64,000 nt of DNA, taken from assembly GCA_963662175.1 (NCBI GenBank), contig OY759226.1, forward strand, positions 22,422,946 through 22,486,945. Reading direction: 5' to 3'. Position numbers and translations under genes: made by a program. The notes beneath the pieces are model-generated. The model was not told the DNA's origin. It made no database searches and was given only the letters and a program-made list of their open reading frames with translations. Source of the DNA: Aradus depressus. Its lineage: Eukaryota > Arthropoda > Insecta > Hemiptera > Aradidae. Positions 55,401 to 61,400 of the stretch are shown one piece after another (the first letter of the stretch is position 1; each line of letters opens with the position of its first letter).

Positions 55401-58400
55401 ATTTTAAAAAAAAAAACATTTTTTGTCGATAATCGTCTTGCCCAATTTTATCGCTCTTGTGGTATACCATAAAGATTAGGGTGGTTCGAAAAAATTTTTT
55501 TTTTTTAATTCAGATCGCTATAGTGCACAAAAGTTGCCATTGGTATAGACGTGAAAAAAGCACTAATTATTATTTTTTTATTAATTTGTCTTCCAGTCGC
55601 GCAATGCCATCGAAGTTAGCAAAAAATTATGTAAAACCTTAATTTTTCATAATTTTTTTAAGCACGCCAGATGGTTTTAATTGCGTTCCTATACCATGAA
55701 TTAACTACTATAAGTATGTAAAATCAATATATTTGCACTTATTAAACATTTGTTTCATATCTTCCGGTCGCGCAACATAGTACAAAATGAGTAAAATTAG
55801 TAGTTTTTGAAAAATTTTAAAGTTTGACTGTTTAGTACATTTTAATCATTAACTTCTATCAGGACGCGGGGGCCAGCCCTGGTCCAGCAGAGCCAGAGAG
55901 GGCCAGGACAATTAGGGAGTGGCAGGAAGAATGGGACAAGTCCACAAAGGGACGGTGGACCCATCGGCTCATCCCTCGAGTCGAGCCTTGGCTCACCAGG
56001 AAGCATGGGGAGGTGAATTACCACCTCACCCAGGTACTCACGGGACACGGTGGGTTCCGGGGGTACCTCCACAAAATCGGGGCAGCAACAACACCAGACT
56101 GCCCCGCGTGCCTTGGTGAGACGGAGTCGGCGGAGCATGTCCTCCTCAAATGCCCCAGATTTGAGGAGGGAAGGAAAAATCTGGAGTGCAGCATGGGCGC
56201 CCCACTGACTGCTACCAGTTACGTGGACGCTATGCTGCGCTCCCAGGAGTCGTGGGATAAAGGCTGCGATTTTGCAGCGCTCATCATGGGCGGGTTGGCC
56301 CTTCAGGAGAGGGCTGACAAGGAACAGTAGCGGTAATAAAACAGAAGAAGGGGCGTTACCAGCCACCCTTCCTCCCTTCCGCGAAGTAATGACAGACCGT
56401 CAGTTCCGCGGAAGGGAATCAGGATCGGCAAGGAGGGGGTTTTAGTGGGTATGGTGATGGTGAACCGTCTCGAGTCCCACACTATCCAGGGCTACCTTCC
56501 CTGGATGTGCGTCACAGCATTTCCCCCTGCAATGCAAAAAAAAAAAAAAACATTAACTTTTAGAGATGCTATAGTTTAATTCTATTCCAATAATATATTT
56601 AAAATCCAAGCAGATAAGATAAACTTTGATATTCAAGTAGAATTCGGTCGCGCAGCTTCGTCAAAAACAGCAGAGTAGCCTACTGGACAGAGAGGCGAGG
56701 CAGTTTCCTTTCAGATAATTTAGACATTTTCTAATAGTAAATATTTGGTAATTTCTTGGTAATTTATTAAAGATACTTATTATTCATCAGTAGTAATATT
56801 GCCACGAATCTAGGAAACGAAAAAATAAAATTAATACAAATAAAAAAAGTTGTCGGTGAATCATTCCTCTACCTCTAAAAGCAATCGATAGATTGCGATC
56901 AATCGATAGTAGACTTACATAGAAACTTCTGAATCCTCATAATAAATTTTGTGTCGATAACTTCTCTACATCGGCAGTTATTAGGGTTTTTGAGTCGTCC
57001 TCCTCGGATTCCTTCCTTCCCTTCAGCCGATGCCGCTGAAAATTGATGTGTCGTCAGGGGCGTAGCCAGGATTTTGAGCAGGGGGGGGGGGGGGGGGCAA
57101 AGTTAGGTTACAAGAGGGGGGGGGGGTTAAAAAGTAAATTCATTTTTTTAGCTAATTTCAAAAATGTATTTAACATATCAATCAATACATTTTTTCTAGT
57201 CTGGCGGGGGTAAAATGTTTTTTTACATGTTTTCCAAGCATTTTCACCTTTAAAATTTGAGATGTTTGATTGGGTACCTTCTTTTTGTGCCATGGGAGCT
57301 TGGACTATTAGGTTATCTGTCTGAATCTCTAGGCTCTTCAATTCAATTATAAAATAATTCAAGATACTTACTAAAAAACTTCCTAAAATCCATGCTAATT
57401 TTAATCATTTTATGCAAATATGGAAAACAGTCAAAACGGAACGGAACTGTTAGACGAAAACTTCGTCAGAACCTCAAAACAAACTGTCACGTGAACACAA
57501 ACACAGTGAACAGTTACAGCACATGGCCTGCGGCCTGCACTTACAACAGCTGATTGCTGATTTAGGAGTCAGAAGAAAGGGAAATTTGAAGATCCTATGG
57601 TAACTTGCAAGCAATGCATTTTTAATAAAAACAATTTTTTTAGTTTATTTAATTTTTATATTTTTTTTTTCTCTGGCCAGGGGTGGCACGTGCCCCCCCC
57701 CCCCCCCGCTGCCCCCCCCCAGGCTACGCCCATGTGTCGTCCTTATGGGGTTTTGAATTAACATTCGAAATATTATATCGATACATTCATTCTATTGGCA
57801 GTTACTAGAGTTTTTGTGGTAAGCCTTCCTCCTAATCCCCCGTTCCCTTTTGTCGATTTTTGGCTGAAAATCAATAGTTATTTTCAAAGAGAGTTACCTA
57901 GATGATCTCTTATGTAGAAATTTTTGTTAACGTAAATGATCATTTTAAGTATTGAGAAAATTCAATTGGTGAGTGCAGATACAGTGTACAGTTTAGATAC
58001 TAGAGTTAGTTATTATGACTCATGCCCGGGCTTTAACTACGAGGTCATATCGCCTACTACCAGAGCGCTTTTTCGTCACTCTGGTGGACATGAGACCGAC
58101 TCTATTATGGGAGTCCTAAATTTTGCCTACCCTAAATTTTTATTCACCTAGAAAGGGGTCTTTAACGAGTACCTGACATCGTAAGGACTCGGGACCATCG
58201 CTTAACGTCCCATTTTATTTTACCTCCCAAATCAAATAAACTAAGGGCCTCGGCCGGGTTACGAACCCACGATTTTGAGCTCAGAAGGCAAGCACGCATA
58301 CCACTGAGCTACCGGCGCCCTAGATACTAGATATAAGAGCAAGTTAATAGATTCAAAGAGACTTTCAGATCATGCCGCTCTTGTTGAGTAACCATCCAAT

Positions 58401-61400
58401 GTACTCCCCAGTCACGTCTGCTGAGAATGTCACACAATTAGGAACTCCTTTTCTGAGTGATCCAATACAATAAGTAGGTATTCTTAAAACCTTACTAGAA
58501 TTCTAGAATTTTTTATTCTTCATAGAAAGTGGAAATTTTCGCTTTCCAAATCATAAATTTGCTATTGCTTCAACAGCTTATGCGAAGTCAGCTACAATCA
58601 GTCAGAAATTCGAAGTTACAAGTTTTGCGACTCCCTAGTTCCAAAAATGACAAAAAAAACATAAATGAATGTATAGACACAAAATTGTATAAGCGGACCC
58701 AGGACTCAAAGAGAATGTCACAAATTGATTATTAATGTTCTTAACTAAAAAACCGAAATAACTGTCGTCGTAACAAATATATCGACACAAAATTTAGTAT
58801 GAAATAAAATAAAACTGTATTTCTTATAGAGCAGTGGTCGCCAAACTTTTCATCAACTCAAAATCGTCATTTATCTTATACTTTATACTCTTAAAACTGA
58901 TTTTATATGCGCAGTAAAAATGCAAAATGCAGCAGCAGCAAATGCACTATTGGATGTGTTCCATTTAATTCTAAAAGCACAGAAACCACAGCGTGAAATT
59001 GCTGCTGCTGCGCTTTGCATTTTTGCTGCTCATGTAAAGTCAACTCAAGTATTACTGTCAGTGGTTACCTCAGGGGGAGCTTCTAGAGGTCCGAGTCTCC
59101 CAAATTAATAACAAAAAGTCTGCAACGCTAACCACGGAAACTGCAGCCTGTGCCCCCGGCAAATTGTCAAATTTGTGAAGATATTTAACAATTGTTTGCT
59201 AATGAAAGTATTTTGTTGCAGCTGTTCGTTTATATATCTACTGCTTATTGTCACCTTGATCAAAAAATTCTTGAAGAGAAGCCGTACCCAGCAGCTGCAG
59301 ATCCTTACAAAATTATCAAAAGCTGTGAACTTATGGATGAGGAGCTCGTCGATTCTGTTAGCACAAAGTAAAATGAATTTTATTTTATTTAATATAGTGA
59401 AGTTGAGAGGGCGCCGGTAGCTCAGTGGTATGCATGCTTGACTTCTGAGCTCAAGGTCGTGGGTTCGTAGCCCGACCGAGGCCCTTCGTTTATTTTATCT
59501 GGGAGGTAAAATAAACTTAAGCACGCCGTCCTTCGGATGGGACGTTAAGCGATGGTCCCGAGCCTGTACGATGTCAGGTACTCGTTAAAGACCCCTACCC
59601 TAGATGAATAAAAATTTAGGGTAGGCAAAATTTAGGACTCCCATAGTAGAGTCGGGCTCATGTCCACCAGAGTGACGAAAGAGCGCTCTGGTAGTAGGCG
59701 ATATGACTTCGTAGTTAAAGCCCGGGCATGAGTCATAAAACCTAACCTAACCTAACCTATATTATTTTTATTTTTTTCTATTTTATTATAAGAAAATACT
59801 ATTATAAGTAATACAGAAGTATCAGGAGGGCGACGGTACCTCAAGATCGTGATTTCAAAACCCGGCCTAGGCCCTAAGGTTCTCTTATCTAGGAAGTAAA
59901 AATAACCTTGAGCTCGTCGTCCTTTACGTAGCCCGGGCATGAGTCACAATAACTAACTAATAGTCGTACAAGTCGAATAATATATTTTATTTACACCATC
60001 CATAATACCTCTATATTGCTTATTTAACAAGTAAAAAAAAAAAATTATGGAGAAAAAAACATGGAGATCGAATTTTCAATGTGGAATTACACATTTTGTG
60101 GTCTCGATTTGACCATTTTCTGGTCTGTTTATGAACATTCTGAACGCTAAAAACTATTGTAGCAATGAATTTGAAATTTGAGATGAAAATTTCAGTATAT
60201 TTCATGCCATTTTTCCAATGCACTATTTATCTGGAAGGTGAAAAAACCTTGAGCACGTTGTCCTTGGGATGAGACATTAAACGATGTTCCCGAGCCTGCA
60301 CAATGTCAGGTGAATAAACCTGGGTTGGCAACACTCCCACAGTGGAGTCGGGCTCATGTCCACCAGAGTGACGAATTAGAGCTCTGGTAGTAGGCGATAT
60401 GACCTCGTAGTTAAAGCCCAGGCATGAGTCACAATAACTAACAGAGTTATTTAACAAGAAAGTATTGTAATCATGTGGAAAACATGTTTCAATGAAACTA
60501 CACATTAGGAGGTCCCCTAAACACAATTTGACCATTTTCTGAATGGTCTGTAAGTATGAATGCATCTGAAAGCTAAATACTATTTTAGCAATGAACTTGA
60601 AATTTGAGATAAACATTTTATTTCTCGGTGCATAGATCATATTTGGGGTACAAGTCAAAGTGGATGGTCTAAACTTTTTTGTTTTTTTATAAAGTTTTTA
60701 TTTATCCAAATTATACAGTATTATATGTACAGTGAGACAACTTTAAATAGACAATGTAATTATTGATATAATATACTATATAAAGTTTACAAACAAAGTA
60801 ACAACGTAAAATTTGAGGAAAGACCTAGGCCTGAGTGCGGGAAAACAATTTAAAGAGGTGTATAAAAGATGAAAAGATGGCTAACTAAAGTTTTGATATG
60901 AAATGATCGCTAATGGAGTTAGACAATACTTATGTAAAGTATATTAAAATGAAATTAGTTTTAAAAATTATTCATCATTGATTTTATTCATCCAGCATTT
61001 TACGTTTTGAATACAACAAAGTATTAGATTATAAGCTCGAAGGCCTAGGTAGTAAACATTAAGTTGCGTAATGTTTTTTTGTCAAATGAGGTAATTGAAA
61101 AGTTGCTTTATTTCGCAAAGTTATTTCCACGATGTTTTTGTTTTTATTAAACAAGTTGTGTCTTCTGTGTATAAATAGGAGAGTTTTGTAAATATATATG
61201 TTTCTGTGTGTCAATGAATTTAATTCCTTGTATAACTGAACAGAAGGGGGGCATAGAGACATTTATGGGCACTATGAATTTGTATACCAAAACTGTATAA
61301 AATCTGGTCAACGGTCTATTCAGGAGAAAAGTTCACTTTTTAAGGAAACAAATATTTAAAAGAAATTGACTGTGCATAAGAAAGCCCTTTTGGTTTCAAA

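Noticed and set aside
55842..56366. A 174-residue minus-strand frame opposite the R1-like fragment
   Set aside because: The + strand of the same bases encodes a clear R1-type C-terminus with a Cys/His motif; the antisense frame is a GC-rich shadow.
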